59,681 nucleotides of DNA from Alphaproteobacteria bacterium LSUCC0719 (GCA_040839025.1 JBFPJN010000008.1:1-59681); one strand, 5' to 3'; counted from the stretch's first letter, positions 18,727-37,821 are shown. Translations and numbers: made by a program. Notes: generated by a model from the letters alone, not told the origin.

Positions 18727-19546
18727 CGTTCTTACCCTCATCCGCAGCGGCATCATCAGCCGGTGCTTCCGCCTCAGCCTCAGCCTCAGACACGGCCTCA
18801 TCGGCAACTGTCTCATCGGCGGCTGCTTCTTCTGCCGGGGCCTCATCGCCCGCCGGTGCCGCAGCTGCAGCATCGGACACCAGACCGGCCGGGAACGGCA
18901 CGCCTTCCGGAAGCGCCACTTTCACAGCATCGCTGATCAGCACCCAGCCGCCCTTTGGACCGGGAACGGCACCCTGAAGCAGGACCACGCCCTCTTCATC
19001 GTCAACAGCAACAACCTCGATATTCTGTGTGGTGTTGCGTGTCGCACCCATATGGCCGGCCATCTTCTTGCCCTTGAACACCTTGCCGGGTTCCTGACAC
19101 TGGCCGGTTGAACCATGCGAGCGGTGCGAAATCGACACACCGTGCGACGCACGAAGACCGCCAAAATTGTGACGCTTCATGGCGCCGGCAAAGCCCTTAC
19201 CCTGGGTGGTACCAACGACATCGACCTTCTGGCCGGCGACAAAGTGGCTTGGCGCCAGCGTGGCACCAACCTCGATGACGGCATCCTCGGCAACCCGGAA
19301 TTCGGCAACCTTCGACTTCGGCAGAACATTGGCCTTGGCAAAGTGACCGCGCATCGCCTTCGATACATTCTTGGCCTTGGCCGCACCCGCGCCAAGCTGC
19401 ACGGCCGAATAGCCGTCGCGCTCGCCGGTACGAACCGAAACAACCTGGACATCGTCCATCTTCAAAACCGTTACCGGAACGTGACGACCGGCTTCGTTGA
19501 AGACCCGTGTCATGCCCAGCTTGCGGGCAATAACTCCGCTACGCAT
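18716..19546 (-). CDS. rplC: 50S ribosomal protein L3 with a long acidic tail
   Basis: L3 is an assembly initiator near the peptidyl-transferase centre. The conserved part (about residues 1-225) contains [48 protein letters not shown] and [21 protein letters not shown]. About 50 further residues form an Ala/Glu/Asp-rich tail ([18 protein letters not shown] and on) with simple repeats at the DNA level (GCCTCA triplicated near 18774). The tail is acidic, the opposite of normal ribosomal-protein extensions. The rplD start lies within its final codons. Confidence 0.97.
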   Translation of the reverse strand: MRSGVIARKLGMTRVFNEAGRHVPVTVLKMDDVQVVSVRTGERDGYSAVQLGAGAAKAKNVSKAMRGHFAKANVLPKSKVAEFRVAEDAVIEVGATLAPSHFVAGQKVDVVGTTQGKGFAGAMKRHNFGGLRASHGVSISHRSHGSTGQCQEPGKVFKGKKMAGHMGATRNTTQNIEVVAVDDEEGVVLLQGAVPGPKGGWVLISDAVKVALPEGVPFPAGLVSDAAAAAPAGDEAPAEEAAADETVADEAVSEAEAEAEAPADDAAADEGKNDES

Positions 19547-19561
19547 TGGCCCTGCCCCTTC

Positions 19562-19870
19562 CTACAGCTTGATCTCGACATCAACGCCGGCGGCGAGATC
19601 GAGCTTCATCAGCGCGTCCACCGTCTGCGGAGTCGGATCAACGATATCCAGCAGACGCTTGTGCGTCCGCATTTCGAACTGTTCCCGGCTTTTCTTGTCG
19701 ATGTGCGGCGAACGCAGCACCGTCATGCGCCGGATGTTGGTCGGCAGCGGGATGGGGCCCCGGACTTCTGCACCGGTACGCTTGGCCGTGTTGACGATCT
19801 CGTTCGTCGACTGGTCGAGGATACGATGATCGAACGCCTTCAGCCGGATACGGATGTTCTGGGTTTCCAT
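19562..19870 (-). CDS. rpsJ: 30S ribosomal protein S10 (NusE)
   Basis: S10 lies in the small-subunit head and, with NusB and NusG, links ribosomes to transcription. The 102-residue product begins [21 protein letters not shown] and includes [35 protein letters not shown], both invariant in type. It follows tuf1 after 65 bp that contain a hairpin. Confidence 0.99.
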   Translation of the reverse strand: METQNIRIRLKAFDHRILDQSTNEIVNTAKRTGAEVRGPIPLPTNIRRMTVLRSPHIDKKSREQFEMRTHKRLLDIVDPTPQTVDALMKLDLAAGVDVEIKL

Positions 19871-19891
19871 GACTGCTTTCCCTTATAAACT

Positions 19892-19921
19892 GCAATAAAG
19901 AGGGGCGCCGAACGCCCCTCT
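19892..19921 (-). terminator. Hairpin between tuf1 and rpsJ
   Basis: On the minus strand, AGAGGGGCG, loop TTCGG, CGCCCCTCT, then TTATTGC forms a perfect 9-bp stem with a short, broken U-tract. It lies 15 bp after the tuf1 stop and 29 bp before rpsJ. There is no room for a promoter between it and rpsJ, so it can only act as a partial terminator or processing site within the str-S10 transcript. Confidence 0.75.
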
Positions 19922-19935
19922 CCATATAACCCTGC

Positions 19936-21126
19936 CTACTTTACGATTGAGGCGACGACGCCTGCACCGACGGTACGACCGCCTTCACGGATGGCGAAGC
20001 GAAGACCTTCATCCATCGCGATCGGCGCGATCAGCGTGACCGTCATCGCGATATTGTCGCCAGGCATCACCATCTCGGTGCCCGACGGCAGCTCGACCGA
20101 ACCGGTCACATCCGTCGTCCGGAAGTAGAATTGCGGGCGATAGTTCGAGAAGAACGGCGTATGACGACCACCCTCTTCCTTCGTCAGAACATAGGCCTCG
20201 CACTTGAACTCGGTATGCGGCGTGATCGAACCCGGTGCCGACAGAACCTGGCCGCGCTCGACATCCTCACGCTTCGTGCCGCGAAGCAGAACACCGACAT
20301 TGTCGCCGGCCTCGCCCTGGTCCAGAAGCTTGCGGAACATCTCAACACCCGTGCAGGTCGTCTTCGTGGTGTCCTTCAGACCCACAATCTCGATCTCTTC
20401 ACCAACATTCACAATGCCGCGCTCGATACGACCCGTCACAACCGTGCCACGACCCGAAATCGAGAACACATCCTCGATCGGCATCAGGAACGGCTGGTCC
20501 TTCGGACGCTCGGGCTGCGGAATGTAATCGTCAACTGCCGCCATCAGCTCGCGGATCGCATCCGCACCAATCGCCGCATCACCATCCTCAAGAGCCGCCA
20601 GCGCAGACCCCTTCACAATCGGAATGTCGTCGCCGGGAAACTCATAGCTCGACAGCAGCTCGCGGATCTCCATCTCCACAAGCTCCAGAAGCTCCTCATC
20701 GTCAACCTGGTCGACCTTGTTCATGAATACGCACAGCGCCGGAACACCAACCTGGCGCGCCAGAAGAATATGCTCGCGGGTCTGCGGCATCGGGCCGTCA
20801 GCCGCCGACACAACCAGAATCGCGCCATCCATCTGCGCCGCACCCGTGATCATGTTCTTCACATAATCGGCGTGACCGGGACAATCCACATGCGCATAGT
20901 GACGGTTCTCCGTCTCATACTCGACATGGGCCGTCGAAATCGTGATCCCGCGGGCACGCTCCTCAGGTGCCTTGTCAATCTGATCATAGGCCTGAAACTC
21001 AGCGCCGCCTGCCTCAGCCATAACCTTCGTAATCGCCGCCGTCAGCGTCGTCTTGCCATGGTCAACATGGCCAATCGTGCCAATGTTCACATGAGGCTTG
21101 GAACGATCAAACTTCTCCTTGGACAT
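19936..21126 (-). CDS. tuf: Elongation factor Tu, copy 1
   Basis: EF-Tu delivers aminoacyl-tRNA to the ribosome. The 396-residue GTPase shows GHVDHGKT (P-loop), [18 protein letters not shown] and NKVDQVDD (G4), followed by beta-barrel domains 2 and 3. It ends the str operon, 33 bp after fusA. The protein is identical to the copy at 55584-56774. Confidence 0.99.
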   Translation of the reverse strand: MSKEKFDRSKPHVNIGTIGHVDHGKTTLTAAITKVMAEAGGAEFQAYDQIDKAPEERARGITISTAHVEYETENRHYAHVDCPGHADYVKNMITGAAQMDGAILVVSAADGPMPQTREHILLARQVGVPALCVFMNKVDQVDDEELLELVEMEIRELLSSYEFPGDDIPIVKGSALAALEDGDAAIGADAIRELMAAVDDYIPQPERPKDQPFLMPIEDVFSISGRGTVVTGRIERGIVNVGEEIEIVGLKDTTKTTCTGVEMFRKLLDQGEAGDNVGVLLRGTKREDVERGQVLSAPGSITPHTEFKCEAYVLTKEEGGRHTPFFSNYRPQFYFRTTDVTGSVELPSGTEMVMPGDNIAMTVTLIAPIAMDEGLRFAIREGGRTVGAGVVASIVK

Positions 21127-21159
21127 CCTTACGGTCTCCTGTCTGTCTATCTAACGTGT

Positions 21160-23298
21160 TCAGGCCATCTTGGCGCGGACTTCATCAGCCACGGCCTGCG
21201 GAACCTGTTCATAATGGTCAAACTGCATCGAATACTGGGCACGGCCCTGGCTCATCGAGCGCAGTGTGTTGATGTAACCAAACATGTTGGCAAGCGGCAC
21301 CATCGCGTCGATGGCGCGGGCGTTACCACGCTGGTCCATACCCCCGACATTGCCACGGCGGCTGTTCAGGTCGCCGATGATGTCACCCATATATTCCTCA
21401 GGTGTCAGCACCTCGACCTTCATCACCGGCTCAAGAAGCTTCGGTGACGCCTTCTGCATGGCCTCGCGGAATGCAGCACGGGCCGCAATTTCGAACGCGA
21501 GAACCGACGAGTCAACATCATGGCTGGCGCCGTCGACCAGCTCGACCTCGAAGTCGATGACCGGGAAGCCTGCAATGCTGCCGGTGTCCTTGGCCTGCTC
21601 CAGACCCTTTTCAACGCCTGGCACATATTCACGAGGTACCGAACCACCGACGACCGAGTTGGTGAAGTTGTATCCACCTTCAGCAAGCGGCCGGAAGATC
21701 AGCTTCACGCGCGCGAACTGGCCGGAACCACCGGACTGCTTCTTGTGAGTGTAATCGATTTCGGCTTCGCGGGTGATGGTCTCGCGATAGGCAACCTGCG
21801 GTGCGCCGATATTGGCCTCGACCTTGAATTCACGCTTCAGGCGGTCGACAAGAATGTCGAGGTGGAGTTCACCCATGCCGCGCATGATTGTCTGGCCGGA
21901 CTCCGGATCAGAGCTGACCTGGAAGGACGGATCCTCCGCAGCAAGACGCTGCAGACCTGTCGACATCTTTTCCTGGTCATTCTTCGACTTCGGCTCAATC
22001 GCAATTTCGATAACCGGATCGGGGAAGGTCATTGTTTCGAGAACAACCGGCTTTGCAACATCACACATGGTGTCACCGGTCGTTGTTTCCTTCATCCCGG
22101 CAAGCGCCACGATATCGCCGGCGAATGCCTCTTCGATCTCTTCACGGTTGTTCGAATGCATCATCATCATCCGGCCAACGCGCTCTTTCTTGCCCTTGGT
22201 CGAGTTCAGGATGCTGTCGCCCTTCTTCAGGCTGCCGGAATAGATCCGCAGGAAGGTCAGCGACCCCACAAACGGATCGTTCATGATCTTGAAGGCCAGA
22301 CCGGACAGCGGATCCGCATCATCGGCCTTACGCTCGATGTTACGGGTTTCTGTCGCGTCGCCCGGTGCAAAGCCGGTATAGGCAGGCACGTCAAGCGGGC
22401 CGGGCAGATAGTCGATCACCGCGTTCAGAAGCGGCTGCACGCCCTTGTTTTTGAACGCCGAGCCACACAGAACAGGCACAAACGACATGTTCAGGGTGCC
22501 AAGACGGATAAGCCGGCGAAGGGTTGCTTCATCCGGCTCCTCGCCCTCAAGGAAGGCTTCCATCGCAACATCGTCCTGCTCGACGGCAAGTTCGATCAGC
22601 GTGGCGCGCATGTCGGCAGCCTTGTCGGCAAGCTCGGCGCGGATATCCTGAACGGTCCAGCTTGCGCCAAGATCCTCGGAATTCCAGACCCATTCCTTCA
22701 TCTCGATCAGATCGACAATGCCGGCAAACTCATTCTCGGCACCGATCGGCATCTGGATCGGGGCCGGAACGGCTCCGGTGCGATCGCGGATCATGTCAAC
22801 GCAGTTGAAGAAGTCGGCGCCGATCTTGTCCATCTTGTTGACAAAGACAACGCGCGGCACGGAATACCGGTCGGCCTGGCGCCATACGGTCTCAGTCTGC
22901 GGCTCGACACCGGCATTGGCATCAAGAACGCAAACCGCGCCGTCAAGAACAGCCAGCGAACGCTCGACCTCGATTGTGAAGTCGACGTGGCCAGGCGTGT
23001 CGATGATGTTGAAGCGGAATTTCGCAGCTTCTGAATCGGTACCGAATTCACCGGTCGGCGTGTCGCCGTCATTTGTCCGGAACCAGAAACAGGTCGTCGC
23101 AGCAGAGGTGATGGTGATACCACGCTCCTGCTCCTGCTCCATCCAGTCCATGGTGGCATTGCCGTCATGCACTTCGCCGATCTTGTGCGACCGGCCGGTG
23201 TAATAGAGAATCCGCTCGGTGGCGGTCGTCTTGCCGGCATCGATATGGGCCATGATGCCGAAATTACGGTAACGATCTAGCGTATAGTCTCTTGCCAT
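21160..23298 (-). CDS. fusA: Elongation factor G
   Basis: EF-G catalyses ribosomal translocation and helps recycle ribosomes. The 712-residue product has the G domain with [25 protein letters not shown] and [11 protein letters not shown], and domains II-V ending [31 protein letters not shown]. It is slightly longer than the E. coli protein, with short insertions in the G domain (around residues 70-85, [18 protein letters not shown]). It is 23 bp from rpsG. Confidence 0.99.
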   Translation of the reverse strand: MARDYTLDRYRNFGIMAHIDAGKTTATERILYYTGRSHKIGEVHDGNATMDWMEQEQERGITITSAATTCFWFRTNDGDTPTGEFGTDSEAAKFRFNIIDTPGHVDFTIEVERSLAVLDGAVCVLDANAGVEPQTETVWRQADRYSVPRVVFVNKMDKIGADFFNCVDMIRDRTGAVPAPIQMPIGAENEFAGIVDLIEMKEWVWNSEDLGASWTVQDIRAELADKAADMRATLIELAVEQDDVAMEAFLEGEEPDEATLRRLIRLGTLNMSFVPVLCGSAFKNKGVQPLLNAVIDYLPGPLDVPAYTGFAPGDATETRNIERKADDADPLSGLAFKIMNDPFVGSLTFLRIYSGSLKKGDSILNSTKGKKERVGRMMMMHSNNREEIEEAFAGDIVALAGMKETTTGDTMCDVAKPVVLETMTFPDPVIEIAIEPKSKNDQEKMSTGLQRLAAEDPSFQVSSDPESGQTIMRGMGELHLDILVDRLKREFKVEANIGAPQVAYRETITREAEIDYTHKKQSGGSGQFARVKLIFRPLAEGGYNFTNSVVGGSVPREYVPGVEKGLEQAKDTGSIAGFPVIDFEVELVDGASHDVDSSVLAFEIAARAAFREAMQKASPKLLEPVMKVEVLTPEEYMGDIIGDLNSRRGNVGGMDQRGNARAIDAMVPLANMFGYINTLRSMSQGRAQYSMQFDHYEQVPQAVADEVRAKMA

Positions 23299-23321
23299 GT
23301 CCTGGATCTCCTGCCGGGTCT

Positions 23322-24177
<856 letters not shown>

Positions 24178-24376
24178 TGCTGCCCCTTTTTCATCTCAAC
24201 CAAAAAAATGCACTGAACGTGCATCAGGGCTGGACTTCCCTATCTCATCGGGAAGACCCCCCTAATTTCAGCACCCAGATGGGACTGTTTTCGTCACCTT
24301 TATACTGGTGCAGCGTCTAGCCCGACCGCGGCGTCTGCGCCGGGGTGGACCACCACCTGCATCAAAAGGTGTGCGG

Positions 24377-24405
24377 AACCTATGTCAGTGATGCTGGCGG
24401 GTCAA
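24377..24405 (-). promoter_or_regulatory. Promoter of the rpsL-led str/S10/spc transcript
   Basis: On the minus strand, TTGACC (24400-24405) and TAGGTT (24377-24382) are separated by exactly 17 bp. They lie about 200 bp before rpsL in the 300-bp gap after rpoC. The long leader (about 24178-24370) contains the near-palindrome TGCACTGAACGTGCA and a short CACCT/AGGTG stem but no gene. Confidence 0.7.
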
Positions 24406-24444
24406 GCGGTTTTTGCCCGCTGCCGCCAGTTTCACCGAATTTTT

Positions 24445-24475
24445 CCGGGCCGACCTGTGCCGGCCCGTTTTTCGT
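24445..24475. terminator. GC hairpin downstream of rpoC
   Basis: A perfect inverted repeat CGGGCCG (24446-24452) / CGGCCCG (24461-24467) with an 8-base loop lies 10 bp after the rpoC stop. The run of five T follows it on the plus strand, while the minus strand, on which rpoC is read, has GAAAAATT after the stem. As a U-tract terminator it therefore faces the wrong way. It may still block or process the rpoC transcript. Confidence 0.6.
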
Positions 24476-24477
24476 TG

Positions 24478-28710
<4,233 letters not shown>

Positions 28711-28735
28711 TCATCCTGTCCGGTATCGGACGTGA

Positions 28736-32914
<4,179 letters not shown>

Positions 32915-33022
32915 CTGAGTACCTCGTCAAATTTTGTTTCGAAAACAGGCTGTTAGAGAATGCCTGTCTGGTCTTTTACCCTGGCTGGCCACAGCGGCCG
33001 AAAGCTTTGGGTGATAAACGGC

Positions 33023-33055
33023 CTTGCACCGGACGGAAAATCCGCCCGGTGCAAG
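33023..33055 (-). terminator. rplL-rpoB attenuator hairpin
   Basis: On the minus strand, CTTGCACCGGGCGG, loop ATTTT, CCGTCCGGTGCAAG forms a 14-bp stem with a single G-T pair. It is 41 bp after the rplL stop and lacks a continuous U-tract (GCCGTTTATC follows). It occupies the position of the partial terminator that in E. coli lowers rpoBC expression relative to the ribosomal genes. Confidence 0.75.
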
Positions 33056-33095
33056 CAGGTTTGATTCGGCAAGCGAAATCGCCGCCACCGTCGCG

Positions 33096-33476
33096 TTACT
33101 TGACTTCGACGGTTGCGCCAGCTTCTTCAAGCTTGCCCTTGATTTCCTCGGCCTCTTCCTTGGATACGCCTTCCTTGACGGCCTTTGGCGCACCTTCGAC
33201 GAGGTCCTTGGCTTCTTTCAGACCAAGCGAGGTGATGGCACGGACTTCCTTGATCACATTGATCTTGGATGAACCTGCTGCGGTGAGAATAACGTCAAAC
33301 TCGCTCTTCTCTTCAGCAGCGCCACCGGCATCACCGCCACCAGCAGGCATTGCCATTGCGACAGGTGCCGCAGCGGCGGATACGCCCCACTTGTCTTCCA
33401 GAAGCGTTGCCAGCTCGGCAGCTTCCAGAACGGTCAGGTTGGAAAGTTCTTCTGCGATTTTTTCGATATCAGCCAT
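33096..33476 (-). CDS. rplL: 50S ribosomal protein L7/L12
   Basis: L7/L12 forms the stalk that recruits translation factors. The 126-residue product has the N-terminal dimerisation domain, the Ala/Gly-rich hinge ([25 protein letters not shown], about residues 33-58) and the C-terminal domain ending [35 protein letters not shown]. It is 38 bp after rplJ. Confidence 0.98.
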   Translation of the reverse strand: MADIEKIAEELSNLTVLEAAELATLLEDKWGVSAAAAPVAMAMPAGGGDAGGAAEEKSEFDVILTAAGSSKINVIKEVRAITSLGLKEAKDLVEGAPKAVKEGVSKEEAEEIKGKLEEAGATVEVK

Positions 33477-33514
33477 GATTTACTCCATTAGGCTTGAACG
33501 TCTGATCGGGCCTG

Positions 33515-34033
33515 TTAGCCCTGCTGCAATTGGTCTGAACGTGCCTTGATCACACGTGCCACCTTGCCGGCCGGAGCCTGGGTAACACGGGCAATCTTGG
33601 CTGCCGGAGCTTGTAGAAGCCCGACAAGCTTGCCACGCAATTCGTCAAGGGACGGCATCTTGGCCAGAGCCTCGACGCCAGCCTTGTCCAGGATTTTCCC
33701 GTCCATGCTGCCGCCGATGATGGTCAATTTGTTGTTGCCCTTGGCATAATCCACGAGCGCTTTTGCGGCCGCAACCGGGTCTTCCGACGTGCCAATGGCG
33801 GTCGGTCCGGTAAACAGCCCCTCAAGCTCCTCATAGCGCGTGCCTTTGAGAGCCAGCTTGGCAATCCTGTTCTTGGTTACCTTGAAGCCAGCACCAGCTT
33901 CCCGCATCTTTCCACGCAGGTCGCTGCTCTCTGCAACGGTCATCCCAACCTGATGGGTAACAACAATTGTTGTCGACGCATTCAGGGTGGATTGCAGCGT
34001 TTCGATCAGTTCGGCTTTTTCTTGTCTGTTCAC
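33515..34033 (-). CDS. rplJ: 50S ribosomal protein L10 (GTG start)
   Basis: L10 anchors the L7/L12 dimers and represses its own operon by binding the mRNA leader. The 172-residue product starts at GTG 34033 ((M)NRQEKAELIETLQSTLNAS), preceded by GGAGACGATCG, a good ribosome binding site. Upstream in-frame starts would cover the leader and are not conserved. The C-terminal helix that carries L12 is Gln/Ala/Arg-rich. Confidence 0.95.
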   Translation of the reverse strand: MNRQEKAELIETLQSTLNASTTIVVTHQVGMTVAESSDLRGKMREAGAGFKVTKNRIAKLALKGTRYEELEGLFTGPTAIGTSEDPVAAAKALVDYAKGNNKLTIIGGSMDGKILDKAGVEALAKMPSLDELRGKLVGLLQAPAAKIARVTQAPAGKVARVIKARSDQLQQG

Positions 34034-34290
34034 CGATCGTCTCCGCTCTTTCATGGGGCGATGCGGCACTGCCGCTGCCCCGGTTGCAAACAAGAACCGG
34101 CGATATGCCGGTTCGCTGGCCTGCCCATCGAGAAGTTCAAGCAGAAATCTGCTCTTGCTCCCGTCTATTGCAGGACATTAAGCCGCCGTGACCGGCGACA
34201 CCTGCAGTCTTGGACAGGTGCGGGGCGGCGGCCAAAACCACCACCCCTTTCACCGGCGCCGAAACGCCGGAGAATTTCGTTTAGATCGCC
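34034..34290 (-). promoter_or_regulatory. Probable L10 mRNA leader between rplA and rplJ
   Basis: The 257-bp gap carries several hairpins on the minus strand: CTCCGGCGTTTCGGCGCCGG just after rplA, CACCTGTCCAAGACTGCAGGTG, and GAACCGGCATATCGCCGGTTC. The last of these sits about 60 bp before rplJ. This is where the L10(L12)4-binding leader is found in many bacteria. I cannot confirm the kink-turn consensus by eye. Confidence 0.55.
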
Positions 34291-34980
34291 CTAGGCGACG
34301 TCTTCGACCGCTACGCCAACACCCATCGTCGAGCTGAGTGTGATCTTGCGGACATATGTGCCCTTGGCACCCGATGGCCGCGACTTGCGGACCGCGTCGA
34401 TAAAGGCGGCAGCGTTTTCCAGGATCTTGGCTTCGTCAAAGCTCGCCTTGCCGATACCGGCATGGACGATACCAGCCTTTTCGGCGCGATACTGGACTTC
34501 GCCAGCCTTTGCAGCCTTGACCGCGGCACCGATATCCGGTGTCACGGTGCCAAGCTTCGGGTTCGGCATCAGGCCACGCGGGCCAAGAACCTTACCAAGA
34601 CGGCCGACAACGCCCATCATGTCCGGCGATGCGATAACCCGGTCGAAATTCGACTCGCCACCCTGAATGGCCTCGGCCAGCTCTTCGGCACCGACCAGAT
34701 CAGCACCGGCTTCCCTGGCCTCGTCGGCCTTGGCGTCACGGGCAAATACGGCCACCCGCATGGTCTTGCCAGTGCCGTTCGGCATTGCCACGACGCCGCG
34801 GACCATCTGGTCGGCGTGACGCGGGTCAACCCCGAGATTCATCGCGATTTCGATGGTTTCATCGAATTTCGAGGCGGCGGCATTCGCCTTCACCAGTGAA
34901 ACTGCCTCGGCCAGCGGATAGGTCCGCTCGCGATCGACTGCGGCCAGGGCCGCCTGCTTGCGCTTGCTCTGCTTGGCCAT
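34291..34980 (-). CDS. rplA: 50S ribosomal protein L1
   Basis: L1 forms the mobile stalk that guides deacylated tRNA out and represses the rplKA mRNA. The 229-residue product contains [34 protein letters not shown] and the end [20 protein letters not shown]. It is 3 bp after rplK. Confidence 0.98.
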   Translation of the reverse strand: MAKQSKRKQAALAAVDRERTYPLAEAVSLVKANAAASKFDETIEIAMNLGVDPRHADQMVRGVVAMPNGTGKTMRVAVFARDAKADEAREAGADLVGAEELAEAIQGGESNFDRVIASPDMMGVVGRLGKVLGPRGLMPNPKLGTVTPDIGAAVKAAKAGEVQYRAEKAGIVHAGIGKASFDEAKILENAAAFIDAVRKSRPSGAKGTYVRKITLSSTMGVGVAVEDVA

Positions 34981-34983
34981 CGA

Positions 34984-35415
34984 TCAGCCCTCCACCACGT
35001 CAAGGCCCATCGCACGGGCGGACCCGCGAACCATGGCCATTGCGCCATCAACATCGACGGCATTCATGTCACCCATTTTCTGCTCGGCGATCTCGCGCAC
35101 CTGCGCTTCGGTCACCTTGCCGGCAACAGACCGGCCAGGCTCCTGACCACCCTTGTTCAGACCGGCCGCCTTCTTCAGGAAGAAGCTGACCGGTGCCGTC
35201 TTGGTGGTGAAGGTGAACGACTTGTCCTGATAGACAGTGATCACCACCGGAATCGGCATGTTCTTTTCCAGCGAGTCGGTCGCCGCATTGAACGCCTTGC
35301 AGAATTCCATGATGTTTACACCGCGCTGACCCAGTGCCGGGCCGACAGGTGGCGACGGATTCGCCGCACCGGCCGGAATGTTCAGCTTGATGTAGCCTTC
35401 GATTTTCTTTGCCAT
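34984..35415 (-). CDS. rplK: 50S ribosomal protein L11
   Basis: L11 lies at the GTPase-associated centre and is the thiostrepton target. The 143-residue product has the proline-rich N-terminal domain ([29 protein letters not shown]) and the rRNA-binding C-terminal domain ([13 protein letters not shown] at the end). It is 58 bp after nusG. Confidence 0.98.
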   Translation of the reverse strand: MAKKIEGYIKLNIPAGAANPSPPVGPALGQRGVNIMEFCKAFNAATDSLEKNMPIPVVITVYQDKSFTFTTKTAPVSFFLKKAAGLNKGGQEPGRSVAGKVTEAQVREIAEQKMGDMNAVDVDGAMAMVRGSARAMGLDVVEG

Positions 35416-35473
35416 CTTGTGTTGTCCTTAAATTCCGGTGGTCCGTCTCGCGATCGGTTGCCACCGCATTACG

Positions 35474-36004
35474 CTAAATCTTCTCGACCTGGCTGTATTC
35501 CAGCTCGACAGGTGTCGATCGGCCAAAGATCGACACGGTCACCTTCAGGCGCGCCTTGTCGTCGTCGGCTTCCTCGACAAATCCGTTGAACGATGCAAAC
35601 GGACCATCCGAAACGCGGACCTGCTCGCCAATGTCGAATGTGACAGTGCTGCGCGGCCGCTCCACCCCTTCGCTGACCTGATGGATCAGACGCTCGGCCT
35701 CGGAATTGGTGATCGGCACCGGCTTGCCCTTGCCACCGAGGAACCCGGTGACACGCGGCTGGCTGGTGACGAGCTGCCAGGCTTCGTCGGTAAGGTCCAT
35801 CTTGACCAGGATATATCCGGGGAAGAATTTCTTCTCGCTCTGGACGCGCACGCCTCGACGCATCTCGACCACCTCTTCGGTGGGCACCATGACCTCTTCG
35901 ATCTGGTGCTCGAGACCGTTGCTTTCCGCCTGCTCGGTGATCAATTGCGCCACCTTTTTCTCCGACCCGGAGAAAACATGCAGGACATACCAACGTTTTG
36001 CCAT
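35474..36004 (-). CDS. nusG: Transcription termination/antitermination factor NusG
   Basis: NusG binds RNA polymerase and couples it to Rho or to the ribosome via S10. The 176-residue product begins [22 protein letters not shown], has the NGN domain (about 1-115, with [12 protein letters not shown] and the end of the region [15 protein letters not shown]) and a C-terminal KOW domain ([20 protein letters not shown]). The start at 36004 is the family one. It lies 45 bp after secE. Confidence 0.98.
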   Translation of the reverse strand: MAKRWYVLHVFSGSEKKVAQLITEQAESNGLEHQIEEVMVPTEEVVEMRRGVRVQSEKKFFPGYILVKMDLTDEAWQLVTSQPRVTGFLGGKGKPVPITNSEAERLIHQVSEGVERPRSTVTFDIGEQVRVSDGPFASFNGFVEEADDDKARLKVTVSIFGRSTPVELEYSQVEKI

Positions 36005-36049
36005 GACCAACGCTTCCGTCTTACTAACGCCCAAGTGAAAGGAACTGGC

Positions 36050-36247
36050 CTATCCGCCAAGCCCCAACACGAATTGGACGACGTTCGAAAGCACCAGATC
36101 AACAAGCAGGAAGAAGATCGCGGCAATTGTCGCCATCACAAAGACGGTGATGGTGGCGGTCCCGGTTTCGCGACGAGAAGCCCAGGAAATACGAGAGATT
36201 TCCTGGCGGACCTGCCTTACAAATTGCGCTGGCGATGTCTTTGCCAT
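36050..36247 (-). CDS. secE: Protein translocase subunit SecE
   Basis: SecE clamps SecY. The 65-residue single-span form has the amphipathic helix FVRQVRQEISRISWASRRET, then one membrane helix (TATITVFVMATIAAIFFLLVDLVL, about 31-54). It is now the first gene of the nusG-rpoBC transcript. In related genomes tuf and tRNA-Trp usually lie directly upstream; here they are 19 kb away. Confidence 0.97.
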   Translation of the reverse strand: MAKTSPAQFVRQVRQEISRISWASRRETGTATITVFVMATIAAIFFLLVDLVLSNVVQFVLGLGG

Positions 36248-36386
36248 GGTGGTGTGGTGCCAATACGAGTTTCACAAATCGCTAGCCACATCCTGAACAG
36301 CACAAATTCGGCCATGTCGCGCGGTTTCGTCCCCACGATGTGCCGTCTTGCGATTTCCAGGTACTTTTGTCGCTACCGTGGGAGGG

Positions 36387-36415
36387 TGAATAGCAAACCA
36401 CACTGTTCATGGCAA
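36387..36415 (-). promoter_or_regulatory. Candidate promoter for secE-nusG
   Basis: On the minus strand, TTGCCA (36410-36415) and TATTCA (36387-36392) with a 17-bp spacer lie about 140 bp before secE. The -35 is good and the -10 weak. Some promoter must exist here because the gap to the next upstream gene on this strand (the MFS exporter) is 271 bp and the usual tuf/tRNA-Trp read-through is gone. Confidence 0.4.
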
Positions 36416-36427
36416 CAGGATAATCAG

Positions 36428-36521
36428 CCGGCCAATGCGAAAACTTCCCGGCCAATGCGAAAACTTGAATGGCAGCCGACATCCCCCCGGACTCACCTTC
36501 CGGACTCACCTTCCGGACTCA
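36428..36521. repeat. Two short tandem repeats at the 3' end of the MFS gene
   Basis: CCGGCCAATGCGAAAACTT occurs twice at a 20-bp period (36428-36446 and 36448-36466). CCGGACTCACCTT occurs twice, with a partial third copy, at a 13-bp period (36487-36521). The second array includes the stop codon of the MFS gene. Both arrays are head-to-tail duplications with no mismatch in the full copies. Confidence 0.85.
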
Positions 36522-37715
36522 TCGGCGCAGGGGCCGCTCCAGCGCCAGAAAGGCCGAAACGAGTCCGACCATCACCATCAGCCAGCAGATGGACACCGCA
36601 AGCTGGAAGTTGGCATCGCCGCCAAAGCCGATGATCACGCTGCCAAGCAGCCCGCTTCCCCCCATCTGCAGGGCACCGCACAGACCTGTTGCCGCGCCGC
36701 TGTGCGGACCGGCGGCACGCACCGCACTGATGATCGCATTCGCAATCACCAGACCGTTTGCAATGCCGAAGAAAAACAGAAAGAACGAAACGACCGGCTG
36801 GATGGCCACATCCGCTACCGCCACCACCAGTATGCCCGACATGGCGGCAAAGCTCAGCACGCTGCCGGCAAAGGCGGCGCGGTCGAGGCCAAGACGCGGC
36901 CCGAGATACCTGTTCAGGTTGTTGCCGGTCAGATAGCCGAGCGCCGTAAAGCTGAAATACAGACCAAACTCGAACGCGCTGGAGCCGAGGCGCTGGAAAT
37001 GATAGGGCATGAACCCACCCATCGCGAAAAAGCCCGCGGTCAGTACGGCACATGAGCCGGCGTTGGTGATGAATTTCGGCGTCATCAGCAAGGTCAGATA
37101 GGAACCGAGGACACGCGACAGCGGCATCGGCGGGGTGCGTTGCAGCCGTGTTTCCCCGACCAGCAGGAACCCGCCGATCAGAACTGTCGCCGCCGACAGC
37201 ACCATCAACGCCACCGCCCCGCGCCAGCCGACAAGATCCGCGATCATGCCGCCAAATGCGAATCCAAGCAGCGGCACCACGGCCTGGAACATGGTGATGG
37301 TCGAAAGCTGTTTGCCAGCCTCCTCGCGTTCATAGCTGTCGCTGATGATCACCCGCCCCATGACCAGGCACGCCGCCGCGCCAAGCCCCTGAAACACCCG
37401 CATCCCGATCAGAATTTCAACAGTGGGGGCAAACATCGCGCCAAGCCCCGTCAGCAGAAACAGCAAGGCCCCGGACAGCATGACAGGCCGCCGTCCGATA
37501 CTGTCGGAAATCGTGCCGGCCCCCAGCTGACCAAGTCCCAGCATGACAAGAAACCCGGACAGCACAAGCTGCGCCTCGTCACCGGTAGCCATCAGATCGG
37601 CCCGCAGATCGGGAATGGCGGGCGAGAGCAGCGAAATTCCCACATTCGCACCGGAAACTGCCACCGCCAGAATCCACACTGGTGGCACCGCACGCGCAAC
37701 AATTGGCTGGGTCAA
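36519..37715 (-). CDS. Bcr/CflA-type MFS drug exporter
   Basis: This is a 398-residue proton-driven exporter of the inner membrane with about 12 hydrophobic segments. The loop 2/3 signature GQLGAGTISDSIGRRPVMLSG (about residues 62-82) and motif C-like GLGAAACLVMGRVIISDSY match the Bcr/CflA (DHA1) branch. Substrate cannot be predicted. The reading frame opens at a TTG (37715) with CCGGAG 9 bases upstream; a GTG a few codons in is an alternative, so the start is uncertain. It is divergent from the DMT permease gene. Confidence 0.88.
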   Translation of the reverse strand: MTQPIVARAVPPVWILAVAVSGANVGISLLSPAIPDLRADLMATGDEAQLVLSGFLVMLGLGQLGAGTISDSIGRRPVMLSGALLFLLTGLGAMFAPTVEILIGMRVFQGLGAAACLVMGRVIISDSYEREEAGKQLSTITMFQAVVPLLGFAFGGMIADLVGWRGAVALMVLSAATVLIGGFLLVGETRLQRTPPMPLSRVLGSYLTLLMTPKFITNAGSCAVLTAGFFAMGGFMPYHFQRLGSSAFEFGLYFSFTALGYLTGNNLNRYLGPRLGLDRAAFAGSVLSFAAMSGILVVAVADVAIQPVVSFFLFFFGIANGLVIANAIISAVRAAGPHSGAATGLCGALQMGGSGLLGSVIIGFGGDANFQLAVSICWLMVMVGLVSAFLALERPLRR

Positions 37716-37821
37716 ATCACAATACTCCGGACAGGCTGGAAACTGCCAGCACGATCAGCATAGCAGCACCACGAAAAGCCTGTATAGTCATGCCGGTAAA
37801 AACGTCGTTCTCGGTTGCATC

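Noticed and set aside
20131-21447. Long plus-strand open frame antisense to tuf1 (and its twin at tuf2)
   Set aside because: It is identical in both loci only because the tuf genes are identical, and its ends run into unrelated flanks; the composition is Arg/His-rich as expected of an antisense frame.
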